Source: Codonopsis lanceolata (lineage: Eukaryota; Streptophyta; Magnoliopsida; Asterales; Campanulaceae). Taken from it: a stretch of DNA of 64,000 nucleotides. Under the pieces are notes generated by a model. It did no database searches, was not told the DNA's origin, and worked only from the letters and a program-made list of their open reading frames with translations. A program made the translations under genes and the position numbers. Shown here piece after piece: positions 1 to 12,626 of this stretch (positions are counted from its first letter, which is position 1; every line of letters begins with the position of its first letter). The stretch spans positions 101,221,002 through 101,285,001 of the forward strand of contig CM028381.1 of NCBI GenBank assembly GCA_013146195.2. Direction: 5' to 3'.

Positions 1-614
1 ATGAAATTATATTTAACACATAAAATTCGATACAAAGTTACCTCCAATACCTAGGATGGTGAAGTTAGTTCATCATAGATAATGAACACAACATATGAAT
101 GGATTTGATCATCTTCAATCTTCAATAATTGAAAGTAAAACTAAATTACAAAGTATTTTTGCCTCTTGAGAGTGCTCAAGAGCAGCCTAATTTGACCTAA
201 AAACGGATGATACAAAGTTTGTAGAGGTAGGGTTTTATTTATACTAGCTAGGGTTTTGGAGAAAAGGCAAAATCTGCCCTTGCTGAAAATCGGGGTTGAG
301 CGGTCGCTCAACCCATGCCTGCGATCGCTCGGGCTCACTCAATTCTTGCTGCACTCGCTCAACCTCCTGCTGAGCAAGCGCTTAGCCTTCTGAACAATCT
401 TTTAGCCCTTTTGATCCTTCTTTAGCAGAATTGTACTTAAGCCCTTGGAAACTTCATATAACTGCAAAATGGCCTGAAATACATCTTTTTCCTCAACTTT
501 AGCCTGAAACTCATAAAACACTAAAACTCATATCAAAAGCTTCGGAAACTCGCATAAAAGCACAATCTAAGTAGGAATATATACACAATAGATGCGTATA
601 AAACACATCTATCA
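1..614 (-). mobile_element. LTR-like repeat end, cut by window edge
   Basis: Read on the minus strand, the segment starts at 614 with TGATAGATGTGTTTTATACG, the kind of TG start seen in plant LTRs, and runs left off the window. The part around 290-400 is a run of short GAGCGA/GCTCA-rich words. No coding frame is convincing. The other end is outside the window, so the class cannot be fixed; a gypsy-type LTR is the best guess. Confidence 0.3.
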
Positions 615-1091
615 ACGGGCGAAAATAGGAAATTGTTAACAATTACACTTAACAAAAGTAAAATTGTTTTGAAATCACGGGCACACACGCCCAATCAACT
701 CGATAGAGCGAGGAAGGATTATGATTCTTCAAACAGGAGGGGGATCCTAGACATTGGTGCCCCGAGCAGGGGAAGGTAGACCATGTTGCTCGGCGTCAAA
801 AGAGTCCTCGACAAATTGATCGTGGTTAGACTACTCGCCCATAAATTGCCTCAATTGGAGCCCTGGGTCAAAGTCCACATCTTCACCACGATTCAAGGTA
901 TTAATCAAAAAGACGACATTCTGATCCCAAGGGGTAGGGGCACCCACTCTTCGAGTGCGGCGTTTAAATCTTTCCTTTTAATCATCTCAAGCTAATCTCC
1001 TTGGAAAGGGACCATCTCGTGCCCCTCCCTCTCAGCCTCTCCACCCCAATCGACCACAGTCCCCGAGAGTAAGCTCGGAGGAAGTAGCCAA

Positions 1092-3706
1092 TCAAAGGAC
1101 ATGGCGGACACCGCGATCAAAATAGGGGATGACCTCGTTGACAAATTTGTCGGTCTTCTTAAAGTCCTCAAAGGTCAACGCCATCACCTCCGCAACTCGT
1201 AGCTCCAACTCGCTAACCTGAGTCAAAGACTCTTCTTTCTCTTTCTCAACCAAGGAACTTGCTCAGCTCGGCTTCATTAGCTCACCGCTCGACCTGCTCC
1301 TTCTCCATCTCCAAGGCAATGATCTTTGTAGAAGTTATTCGGCCAACTCAGCAGTCCTATTCGCTTGATCGTTTTCCAGAGACTCGAGTCGAGCTTTGAG
1401 AACCTTGATCTCATCCTGATCGGCCCGAACCTGGATCTTCAACTTTTTCAAATCAAGCTCAACTCAACAAGTGCGAGCACCCAAGGAACCGACAAAGGAG
1501 CATAGCTACAGAAAATAAGAGAACACATGAGAAATCAGAATTTTATGCCCCAAAGAAATAATAAGAAAAAAGAAGGGATATCTACCTCACTTACGCAAAA
1601 GTCCCATTCGGCCCATCGCCTCGGAAGCGGGCAAGGAGTTAGCTACTCCAACAAGATCCCTCACCTGAGCCCTAACTATTATCCCTTGTCCGGCCACGGC
1701 AATGGGGCCATCACACTTGGTGACAACCATATTTTGGAAAACATGGACATCCCCAATGTCCAAACCGAGCTGGATGTCGGTCCACCCTAGATGTTGGGAG
1801 GGAGAAATCATCCATTAAGCCAAGGCACAGTCTCCTCATTCAGTGAAGACGAAACAATAGTCGTCTTTGTTTTCTTTAAGGCCGGGGAGCTAACAGAAAT
1901 GACCTCAAGGCTTCACTCAGATTCCTCGAAAACCTCATCAATCAATCGTTTCCGAGCAGCATGAGGAGGAACTGGAGCGCTTTCAACTGAGGCAGAAGCA
2001 CCCACAATGGAAGGAGCTCTCTTCGCAAGAATAGGGACAGAAGACTTCGCCTTGGGAGTAACGACAACCTTGGGGACGACCTTCCGGGAGGTGCCGTAGT
2101 GGTCAGGGACGAACTCCCGGCAGCTGGTACATTGGTGAGCAATGCATAGGCCTTCTCAGGGTCGACAGCTGCTTCCTTTAGAACGGTGTGGCGAGCAACA
2201 CTTATTAGTTTGCCTCGTAATCCTACCAGGGACTTGATTCAGATCCAACATGGCTGAAAATAACAAAACAAACAAGTCAAAATCACATGTGAAAAGAAGA
2301 GAAGAGCAATACATGAAGCAAGTATAACCATAAACAATAGTAAAATGTACTTTCGCACCCACCATCACTGAGCAAACCGTGGCATCGAGGACAATCCTGC
2401 TTAAACAATTTTTTCTCATGAACCGACCACCCCAGATATACAACATACTCGGAGACTTCATACCGAAGATTGACACCATCTATCTTTTTGGTAAACATAC
2501 CGACCATCCTTAACAATACCTCGTCTTCCTGGACCGAGCTCCAACGAAAAACCCAAGCACCCTCAACCCCACGTACCCCTAAAAAAGATTCGAGGGCCAT
2601 CCTCGTTGACTCCTCATATTCATCTAAAGCCTCGGCTGGAGGAAGACTCTTTACCTCGAAAGCCGAATTACGGGGAACAGGAAAATTCCACCCCACTTGA
2701 CTCTCAACCAAAAACACCTTCTCATCCCAATGAACCGTCTTGCCTGGCGGTTTGGCGAACAAAATAATACCTCTGTTGTGATGTTTGCATTCAAGTCGCT
2801 TTAACGATTTGGTCACGTTAAAATAGGTTTTGAAAAGAGGTAAGGTCGGCTCAAAACCGAGCACCCGAACATAGGCAATGAAGGACACCAAGTTTCTCAG
2901 AAGGTTAAGAGAAAGATCTAAAGGATGGGCACCAGTCTTTTCGAGAAGATCACAAACTAGGGGATCAAGTGGCAAGTGAAGCCCCACTTCGAAAAACGTC
3001 ATGTAGAATCATACATTGTCACGACGACTCCGGAGCTCATCCAAATCAAGTGAATCATGGGGAACTAATCCTCTGAATCTTTTTCGACTATGATTATATT
3101 TCTCATCCCATGCGATCAAATCCTCTAAACACATACTATTCCTCCATTCCTTAAATATCCGACGAGATGGTTTCAAACCTGCATCAATCTCCACCTTGCC
3201 AAGGACCACCAACTTCAATTTTCCTTTATCGATTTGCATGCTCGCACCATTGGAGCCGTCCTCGACCTAGGCAGCAACAGAAGAGGCCTCCCCTATTTTC
3301 TTGCTCGCCAAATCCTTATTGGCATCAACAACTTCGTCGGCGACGGCCTCCCGGAAATATTGATTAAACAAACATCCAAGGGCATAATCCTTATCCCTAC
3401 AAACTAACATAGCAATGCTAGGGGGGAGATCTCTGGTCACGTAATCATCATCGGATAGAGCAGAAAAACCCTTCAAGTCATACCCCTTCCCAGCAAATGG
3501 GTCTTTGCTCGGCTAGGTAGAACGATCTCCCAAGCCCCATCATCCTGAAAATATACCCTTCGACTAGTAGGAGACCGAGCGTACACTAGATCCAGACTCA
3601 CATTTTTTGTCCTCGTCCCCAACCGCAAAACAGTAGCAAAACTATCCAAAGAAGAAGTCGAAGTAGAGGAACACTCGCTCAGCGTGAAGTCAAGAACAGG
3701 TCTCAT
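1092..3706 (-). pseudogene. Antisense ORF of Tat-like element (gypsy-type transposon domain plus coiled coil), broken
   Basis: Fragments in successive minus-strand frames (3706-3473, 3476-3267, 3239-3009, 3002-2283, then further pieces to a stop at 1092) belong to one protein. The 3002-2283 piece begins MTFFEVGLHLPLDPLVCDLL and continues with LVSFIAYVRVLGFEPTLPLF. This matches the N-terminal domain called putative gypsy-type transposon (Transposase_28, PF04195) in plants. After a charged linker, the 1500-1200 stretch reads as heptad-like Glu/Lys/Leu coiled coil, and the C-terminal piece ends with EVIPYFDRGVRHVL before TGA. Function in the element is unknown. Several frameshifts and stops show it is dead. 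Confidence 0.6.
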
Positions 3707-4342
3707 GAAACCTAGCCTAGAAAAGTAAGAGCAATGAGCGAAAAGGCAAGTACCTGAGAGAAAGAGGCGCGTTTAGGATGAGAGTAAGTAAAACCAAGGA
3801 TCTGAAAAAGACGGTCATCGGAGTTAACACCAGAACAGCAGAAAACGACAACTAACTCGCCGGAAAGGAAAACATATCTAGGACGCACTCAAATCAACTC
3901 AAAAACACCGAAAAATGACCACAATAGAACCAGAAGTAGAAGTCGAACCTGGGATACTAAGTTGCAAGAGGAAAAAACGGCTTGAGGAAGCAAGAAATGG
4001 AAAAAATAATACAGGAGGAAAAATTCGCCCTCAAAGCACGTTTAGGAGGGAAAAACTTGAAAAGTTGCAGAAACGTATAGGGAAAGCCGAAAAAGACACC
4101 CTTTATATGACCCAAAGACGTCGGGTCAACCAGACTAGAAAACACACGGACCTTACCTAACCGGTTGCCGAACGACGCGTGTCAAAGACTAGCAAGGGCG
4201 ACGTCGTTTCGATGCCTAAGAGACGGTGCAATAATCATGAAAACCAAGTGATTTGACACACTAATGACGGTTCGATAACCACGCTATTAATGGAAAACAG
4301 CGCATTAGTTCCCCATGCAAAATCGATCACAAGCTCGGGGAC

Positions 4343-5155
4343 TCCACGAAGATCACCCTCGGTTGACCAGATCGCTTAAATGAAGACTAAGTGTTCAAGA
4401 AACACCCATGCTCGAAGTCCATATATCCTAACCGATGATCGGTATGGTCGAATAATCCGAGGAGACGATAACGCTCGGCGACAAGACGAAGACGAATAGA
4501 GCTACACTCTCCAACCTAAGGATAAATCCTCGCGCTTGGGAAGTCGGGAGGCTACTAAAGGGGCCCGAACTGAAACCTCCCACGTGAGAGGGACACGTGG
4601 CCATCAATGCGACCTGGAAGGGGCCCACCACCCAACAATACTTTGACAAGCGACCACGTACGAGCTAACCGAGGACCCTCGGTAGGCCGAGCACGGCCGA
4701 CCATCTAGCCGAAGAACGACCATGCTCGGCGAACGAACTCTTCAAAGACATCAACATTATACGTAGTGGCAGGTGTCGACTCCAAGTTCAAAGGATGTGG
4801 GTACGCCATTCAAACAGTCGTAACTACTACACGCTAAAATATACCAGTCAATAGAGGGACCGCCAACTAGTCGACCAACAACAGGTCCTCACATCCAAAC
4901 CACCCACTCTGACTTGAGACTTAAGACAAGGTCTATAAAAGGAAACTCCCACCACCTTGAAAAAGGTACTCTCTCTCACACACTCTCAAGCACACAACAC
5001 ACAATCTCAATACAAGTTTCCATCGAAAGTTACAGGGAACACCTGGCACCGGTCACTACTATTACCCTGTTATTGACTCTCACACCGGAGGGCTTTAGCT
5101 GAGACAACCTCCCAACTTCCTAACGGTGCTTTCTCTTTCAGTTCTCGGTCACATC
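4343..5155 (+). mobile_element. LTR of the Tat-like element
   Basis: The purine-rich AGCTCGGGGAC at 4332-4342 looks like a polypurine tract just before the LTR. A TATA box (TATAAAAGG, 4934-4942) is followed by a CT-rich leader with TCTCTCTCACACACTCTC. Near the end is CACACCGGAGGGCTTTAGCTG and a CTTTCTCTTTCAG tract, a wording typical of the R/U5 part of Tat LTRs. The exact 3' end is not certain, and no second LTR is in the window to confirm the borders. Confidence 0.45.
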
Positions 5156-6537
5156 AAAGGCTTAAGAACTAGATAGATACCCAAAATACACTTATCAAAT
5201 ATATTCCCAGAAGAACTTCAAGCTTAGATATCTTTGTCATCACTTACACCTTGACTCTTGTTGTTGAATCTTTAAATTTAAAGGATTTGCTTAAAAACAT
5301 TTCACTTGATTGTCAGCCAGGACAAGCAGCTTAAATTTGGTCAGCTGGTTATTATTTTGTCTCTTGGTGATCAATACGTTGCTATGAAATGAGTTTATCT
5401 TTTCCTTATTTGTTTAAACATTCTCTAGTACTAACTCTTTCCTACTTTGTGTTTGTGATAGATGTCCTGCCATATAATATCTCCCAAGATCCTTTGCGAT
5501 CTTACATCTGTCATAACACATTTTCAAAATTCAAATGTGTTCCTAACGGGTTGCTCACTCAGACTATCTATATATACCCATTGGAAGCACTGGTGAAAAA
5601 AGATGATCTGAAGAATTTTTCAAGTCAAGAAACTTTCCACTCACAAACTCTCAGTCTTCGTCTTCAGAAAACTTTAGCTAGATACCTGTCATTGAAAAAT
5701 TTCTTTCTAGTTATTGTTTAGGCAAAACACTGAGTACTTCATTTCAAATTATTTCGAACTCAGTCAATTTGTCTCACGAGTTTGATTGTTTCTCAATCAT
5801 TCTCCCAAACACCGGTCTTTTGTTGTACACTGATCCATTAGAGATCAATTAGATTTTTTAATAAAATTAGTGCACTTCAAAAATCCAAGTCGACCAACTT
5901 GGTAGTGGACGTAGCTTTATCGTGAACCACTTCAAGAATTGTCTATTTCGTATATCAACTTAACACTTAATAAGTTCTTAAGCGATTAAGTGTCGGCTTC
6001 ACTCTTACTTGTTTAGTTAACTTGTGTTCGAATTTCTTCTCTTTATTTAGTGATCATACCTCAAAACAAATAAAAATGACCAACTCACTTGCTTAGGGAA
6101 TTTCAAAAGTGTCCACCATCTCTTCGCTTGATCGACAAGATCAAGTTTTCATTGCCAATATTATAGGATTTTCAAATCAACCACTAAAAGTTTTAAAGGC
6201 TATTCAAGCCTTAATACGGACTTACACTTGTCCATTACGTAGATTGTTAGCATAGTCACCCAAAGTATTGGTGTGATCACCCGAGTTGTTGGTTAGTTAG
6301 TTGGTTTGAGGTATATTCTAAGTTGAAACTTGTGTTCTGTCTATTGTTAAAAAAGAGTCTTATCAATCTTTTAGGCCTTTCCCAATAAATATATAAAAAT
6401 TGGTTGCCATCCTTTCTTACAAAAATAAATATATAAATTAAACTCATTTGACAAGTTAAATTTTCTAAACTTGTAGTTTTGCATGCTTGTTAGCAATGTT
6501 CTAAAAAATTATTAGGCAAATCAGTCCCTAGCGCGCC
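5156..6537. other. Gene-free stretch, possible remnant of another LTR element
   Basis: AT-rich DNA with a possible TATA (CTATCTATATATACCC near 5566-5581) and, around 5930, a GAACCACTT word like those near copia LTR ends. A short open frame at 5389-5721 resembles no protein I recognise and has no start context. I see no gene here; an eroded LTR is possible. Confidence 0.25.
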
Positions 6538-6540
6538 TAA

Positions 6541-6983
6541 GGGCATCACCAATGGAACTATGGATTTGATCATTGGTATTCGTGAATAATTAACACCCTT
6601 AATCATATGTGTCAATTTTTCTATCTTCATTCATATTCAATCAAAATGGATCTCTTTAATACAAATGTGGATTTAATCTTATGTGGCATGCATCTCACTA
6701 CTAAAATAATATTTGACAAAACAAATAAAAAATAAAATAAAAGAGAACAACCAATAAAAAGAGTTTTTTAAAAAATAAAAATAAATGACTAAGAGGTATC
6801 CACACCCTCAGGTAAAATGTGAAATTTTAATATTATCATCTACAATATGAACAAATTTGATTGTCACATTATGTTCACTCATTATCCATATTTTCATTCG
6901 AGAAATTTGTTTCTTTTACAAAGGGTGTAAATCCTAGATACCATCTAATTTTTTTCGCATCCAGATTAGTATTAGAAATGCTC
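6541..6983. mobile_element. MITE with TAA target duplication (Tourist/PIF-like)
   Basis: The left end TAA-GGGCATCACCAATGG (6538-6555) mirrors the right end CTAATAC-type GAAATGCTC-TAA (6975-6986). The outer bases match imperfectly, about 10 of 14, and TAA lies directly outside both ends. A 3-bp TWA duplication is the mark of PIF/Harbinger elements. It is 443 bp, AT-rich and non-coding. Confidence 0.5.
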
Positions 6984-6986
6984 TAA

Positions 6987-7569
6987 ACATCGCGTAGGCA
7001 AAGCCTGGATAGAGCAAATAATTAAGACATTATTACCTTATTTTTGATTTTTTTCTTCATATGACCTAATTAAGAAGCATTAAACATTTAAATGTACTTA
7101 ATCGTAAAAAACATCAATTATTATAAAAATACTCGTTACATCACAAAACTAAAAATTAAAAGTAAAATCAGCAATTCAATGATATTCCAAAGTTCAGATA
7201 AACATAATACTCCACAACATTTAAAAATTACTAAAGTACATAAATTATCTTATTTTATATTGTTTTTTATCATATCATTTTTTAAAAATTCAATAAACTT
7301 AGTTGGCTTGATTCCTAGGCGCTGTGGCAGGGACCAGGCTAGTGCCTCTAAATTTTTAGAACATTGATTGTTAGTTGTTACTGCCCTTGAATTGTTTTAT
7401 ACATATTTTTAAAAAGATAAATTGTTCTATACATTTTTTTTTTTAAAAGATTACTTTATAAAAAATCAAGGTATAAGACTATTTCTTTACGAATGCTATT
7501 CATTAAAAATCCACACAAAAAAAGTACAATAAACCAATTCTGGGACTTCGTAGTTTACAACAAACATCT
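6987..7569. other. AT-rich spacer, no gene seen
   Basis: Low-complexity A/T DNA between two small transposons. An open frame at 7092-7367 is Lys/Asn/Ile-rich, as expected by chance at this base composition, and resembles nothing known to me. Confidence 0.5.
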
Positions 7570-7725
7570 GAGCAAATACTTGTGTAAAACGATCTTACGG
7601 ATATTTTTAGGTAAGATGGATACTCTTTATCCGACCCACCGTGTGTTAATAGATTGAGATGTGAGAGAATAGAACTCCGCCTTACGAATTAAGATCCGTA
7701 AAACGATCTTAAAGGAGACCTACTC
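7570..7725. mobile_element. Short MULE-like MITE (156 bp)
   Basis: The ends are inverted copies: the left reads GAGCAAATACTTGTGTAAAA and the right, reverse-complemented, GAGTAGGTCTCCTTTAAGAT. Just inside, ACGATCTTACGG faces CCGTAAAACGATCTT. AACATCT flanks both sides (7563-7569 and 7726-7732), part of a 9-bp duplication with two changes. The same terminal family forms the 1.24-kb element at 44926-46169. Confidence 0.6.
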
Positions 7726-7732
7726 AACATCT

Positions 7733-8827
7733 AAAGGGCCAATATTCTAACAAGATATGTACATTCTAAATAAAATGTAAGATACATAATGTAAACCAAA
7801 CACGCTTAAATGCTGTGAATATATGTAGGTATGTAGAGTTTTTAAGAGCAAAAGAAAATTTAACAAAAATTATCAATTGATTAAAACGAATAATCAAGTG
7901 TCAACCTCCCAAAAAGAAATGTTGCTAACTCGGGTACCTGGTACCTGGTACCTACAGAACAAATTCTCATACAACTAGTTGTCGTTCAAATAGTCAAATC
8001 CAATGTCATACATGAAATAGGCAACGCTCTGTGACTGTGGGCGAACAACTAACTAAGCAGAGGCAGACAGCCAGCCTAACTCTAGGGGACTGGGAGAAAG
8101 ACAACAGAATTAATTTCACTTTTTAAATGGATGCAGATATCCAAAACATTCTCTAGACATGGACAAAATGCATGTAAGCTGCTACCAACAAAATTAATTT
8201 CATCTTGTTTCAAGTCCGATTCAGCCAAAGTTGTATCAATTGACCAAACACTGATATATCACATCGTTAAGCCACAGGGATATTCACAAATTATTGCAAC
8301 TTAAGCAAAGTACAGAGGACATAAAAGAAAGAGAATGAACAACACCAGATTAAGTAAATTTCTTGCTTCTTTCCTTTTTTTTAAAATGACTAATAAACCA
8401 TAAGCTATTTTTGTTCAATTGAGCCCCTCAAAAAAAAACAACCCCAAAACTGACAAAAACCCAGATTTTTTGCACAGCAAGCAATTTCCCTGAGCAGCTT
8501 CCATAAAATCCTATTCCTATTCTCTTTATATCAACCTTTGAACCTTTGAACCTCAGAAAAATCCACAAGTCAAGAAGTGGGCACCTCAAAACCACAAGCC
8601 AAACCGGGGATTGTCGGACCATACATTCTTATTCCTATTCACTTCCCCTAAAGTGCAAGGATTTCAAAACTTCACAACCCTTCTCTAGTCTTGACACCTA
8701 CTTGGCTTCTCGGATTTCCATCTCCATGTCAATAGAAGAAACAAAAAATAATAAAAATAAACAAAAGGAAAACCTTTCTGCCAGCAAATTTAGTACTTGT
8801 CAAACCCAATGAGAGGTCTGAGATAAA
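7733..8827 (-). other. Downstream flank and 3' UTR of the vasculin-like gene
   Basis: No independent gene is seen. The part nearest 8827 must contain the 3' UTR of the minus-strand gene ending at 8828. The transcript end cannot be placed because several A/T-rich polyadenylation-like words occur. GGTACCTGGTACCTGGTACC near 7933 is a short tandem triplet of a KpnI-like hexamer. Confidence 0.4.
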
Positions 8828-11800
8828 TCAAGATTCCAGCTTAGAGTCAGACGAAATGCCACCAATGACCGAGTTAAGAGCATCGGAAAACTTTGGTAGT
8901 GCTCCTTGAAAAATCTTCGAGGATGGCTTTGAATTCGCATACTGCACAAAAACAAGCACACCATGTCAAAAAGTGATCAAAGATAAACAGCTTCTCTGAC
9001 AAGTATCGTGTATACAAAAAAACAAAATGAAAAATGACTTGGGTTCAACATATTTACTCATTAAAATCAACTGAATAAGTTCACCTACTTGTCCAATAGT
9101 TGTTTGAAGTAAATGGAAAGCCTACATCTTATTCAGGTGGAAATCAAAGACCATAATCCTGAAACTTTTTACAAGGGTGGCTTCTTTTATGATATTCGAT
9201 TTCAACCATTTAAGTATAGATGTTTTAATGACGACCCCAAGGGGTGGGAGAGATGGCAAGGGTACTCAAGCAATGACCTTGAGGTCCTTGATTCCAATCC
9301 CCATACCACCAAGGGGAAACACTTACCTATCAAAAATAAATAAATAAATGACAGCAGCTTACTTTACTTATATCCCTGTAGAAAGCATTGATCTCCTCCT
9401 CTGTAAGGCCTTCATCCTCTCCAGCATTTTCTTCCCAGCCAAGCGAGCGTAAAAATGCAGCCTCTTCCTCCTCAGAGTACCGAGGATGGTTCTTTCCGTT
9501 ATTAAGGCATTGTTCAAGTCCATCACAAGCCTCCCCATTGCAGGTAGAGTCATCCTTATTTGCACTAAATCGGAGGTCCCCACCAGACCCATCCACCAAT
9601 GCTTCATCTCTACCATGAGAAACAGGCACAACAGTTCCTACTTCACTGGGCTTATCCAAGACACAAGTTAGCACAGAAGAGCCAGAATCAGGTATGGCAG
9701 AAGAGTTGGACATAAATTTCTTCCTCATAGAGTTAAAGAAGTCATTGCGACTCTGAGCTTGAACTGTGGGCCTCTTCTCCAAAATCACCCCAGAAGGCTT
9801 CCGCTCCACACCAGCAACTGGATTGCTACTAGGGTTTCTCAATGGGGCAGATCCAACCACAGAGGAAGCAACGGCAAGTGGGCTATTCGGTAACTTGCTA
9901 CTGTTGCTTGTTGGGCTCAAGCTGTCCTTGGCCGTGGGAGAAATGCCATTCCGCTCTCGTGATGGTTTGAGTACATGAAGCTTTCCCAAACTGGATGTCT
10001 TTGAAACTTCAGATTTCACAGGTCCACCACGAGGGGAGTGATTAACAAGGTGAGAATTCTGATGCTGCTGCCCAACCTTCAGTTTTGGTTTATCGGAAGG
10101 ATTCAAGGTCTGTAAGAGAAATTGAAAGAATTAGCCAAAAAGACAGAGTTGTGTCATGAAAAAGGTGTGGGATCAAACATTACAATATTGTGCTCCAACT
10201 AATAGGATCGACGCACTCCCATAAACAAAAGAGTAACGCTATGGGTATCTAAAGAGTACCAATTTTTGTGCACCAAATGAGGTGTCACTATGGGCAGCTA
10301 TAATGTGTGCATTAATTTTGATTTTCTACTTTGTTTTTCGCACCACAGCAGATGACACCTCATTTGGTGTTATAACTTTGATAGACTTTGGGTACCCATA
10401 GACTCACTCCAAACAAAAACACAGCCTTGTAAAAGTTATTTACACGAACAATCCTAAATTTTTAATAACATGGACATGTAGCTGGAACACTGTTCATGTG
10501 GTTAGAGTTGCTTGTCATATTTTAGTCACTGGCATACAGAAGACATGGCCAAGCCATCTTTTTATGATTCTTATGAAATTAATCCCTTATTTTGCCACCT
10601 GAAATAAGCTCTAGCTTGAGTGCTAAAACATGTAAGAATAGTTAGAGTAAATTTTTAATAACATAGACATGTAGCTGGTACACAGTTCATGTGGTTAGAG
10701 TTGCTTGTTATATTGTAGTCACTGGCACACAGAAGACATGGCCAAGCCATCTTTTTATGACTTATGAAATCTCGTACATTTAATCCCTTATTTGGCCACT
10801 TGAAATAAGCTCTAGCTTGAGTGCTAGAACATGTAAGAAGAGTCGTGTTCAATCAAAATTTCATAGATTTCATGCTTACGAAAGTATTACCCATCCCCCC
10901 CACCAAAAGCCCTGGAAAAAAAAAAGGAGAATGACAGCTCGAAGTCCCCTAATTTGTCTATTGATCTATCTCAAGGATTTCACGTTAAATAATTATAATT
11001 ATATTTAAAAACATACGACTTCATTATTGAAATAAGATGAGACATAGTAAAGGTATGTAGATAATCAGGAGATTCTTGCCATGTCATCATCCTTAATCAG
11101 TTTGGTCACAATTATGTTACTCCCGAGTCTATCTACATCAATATACCACAATATTTCTTAGTATGAGCTTCAACTCACCCTCCTAGGATCTAGGACACCA
11201 CAAGCATAAAAATGGACACTACTCTATACATGTCTATGACTATAAGAAAATCATACCAACTACTTCTTTTTTATAAGTAAGGTTATATTTTAATAACGCC
11301 AAAAGGGAGGCGTAACCATGTACACAGGTCGTATACAAAACCGAACTACACAAGACTGATACGAAAATCATACTAACTACTAAAAGTAATATTTCAATTC
11401 TTCACTAGATTTCACTTCCCTATGATGCCTACACGACAGGAAAGATGAATCTTGAACACCAAAGTAAGATACTAAATGACTCCAGAAAGCTACATAATCC
11501 ATAAGCAGTATTTTTGGACAAAAATCTTAATCATATAAAAATTGTGCAAGGAATTCATGTGCATTACAAGACAACCACATTTAACCACAAAAAGCAACCA
11601 GCGAAACTCAAACTTATTTGAGCGCTAAGCTAGTCCAAATATGTAAGAGCATCTAATCAGTTTTAATAGCCATATTGAAAGAAACAAGAAATGTTGTATT
11701 CCATGCACTACGACCATAAATAAATATAGATGAATAATACAATGGTAGGCATACCAAAATGGGTACTATTTCAAAATGACTTTCAATTGAGAGACAACAA

Positions 11801-12583
11801 AACATATGTAACACACAACATTTGGCTGAGACGAACTTTAGGAGTGAATCCAAAAGGAAAGAATATCGAATGAAAAAAAAATGTAAAGTGCACCAATTGT
11901 CCCTGTATTTTCATGTTAAATACCATTAGCCCATGTACTCAAGCTTTGCACATAGTTGATCAAGAACAATGCACGCCAGTGGTCCCTGAGGTAGGACTTA
12001 GGAATGGGCCCGTTAAATGATTATATGCTCAAAGCATAATCAGTGCAAGGGTAAAATAAGAAAAAGATTTAGATTGGTCTCACAAAAAAGTCAGATTGTC
12101 CAAATGTACAAATGTAAGGCTCAATTTTCATATTAAAATAATTAGGGAGTTATAATGTCTACTGGAAAGAATAGGGTTTAAATAAGTATTGTTACGGATT
12201 TTTTTTCTCTCCCTATGTCTCAGCAATCACATCCCACCCGCAACAATTGCCAACGCCGTTGAAAGGGCTCATTGTCCAAACAGATCCTGACCAGGTCAAT
12301 CATTGCCTATCCCGACCAAATATTCAGCTTAGCCAGCAAGAAAGTGAAGGTTGGCAGCTGGGAGCCTTGGTCAAGAAAGGTCACGAGCAAGGTAAAGGAT
12401 CGTTCGCCTTCCTTGAAGTCCAGGTTTAGAAGCACCTAGATATCCGAACAGTAAATTGAGAAAGTATCAACTACGCTTGTGCTCAAATTTCTCAGAGATT
12501 ACTTTCATCTCCAACCCCAGATCGACACAATGAATTCATGGGTAGAAAACGGGGAGTGCAATTTACAAATACCAATACCCCTG

Positions 12584-12626
<43 letters not shown>

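Larger units (their letters stand above)
620..5155 (+). mobile_element. Decayed Ty3/gypsy Tat-like element, 3' part
   Basis: The segment combines an antisense ORF (1092-3706, minus strand) with a plus-strand LTR (about 4343-5155). That order, pol then antisense extra ORF then 3' LTR, is known for Tat-lineage gypsy elements. No gag, RT or integrase is present, so this is only the 3' portion. The sequence is richer in CG dinucleotides (repeated GCTCGG words) than the surrounding AT-rich DNA. The lineage is inferred from layout and the single protein domain. Confidence 0.5.

Noticed and set aside
5389..5721. 110-codon open frame as a gene
   Set aside because: No recognised motif, no Kozak or promoter context, composition as expected by chance in AT-rich DNA next to LTR-like sequence.
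9233..9346. tRNA gene
   Set aside because: A- and B-box-like words are present but the arms do not pair as a tRNA; it has an A-rich tail, short flanking duplication and a second copy, so a SINE fits better.
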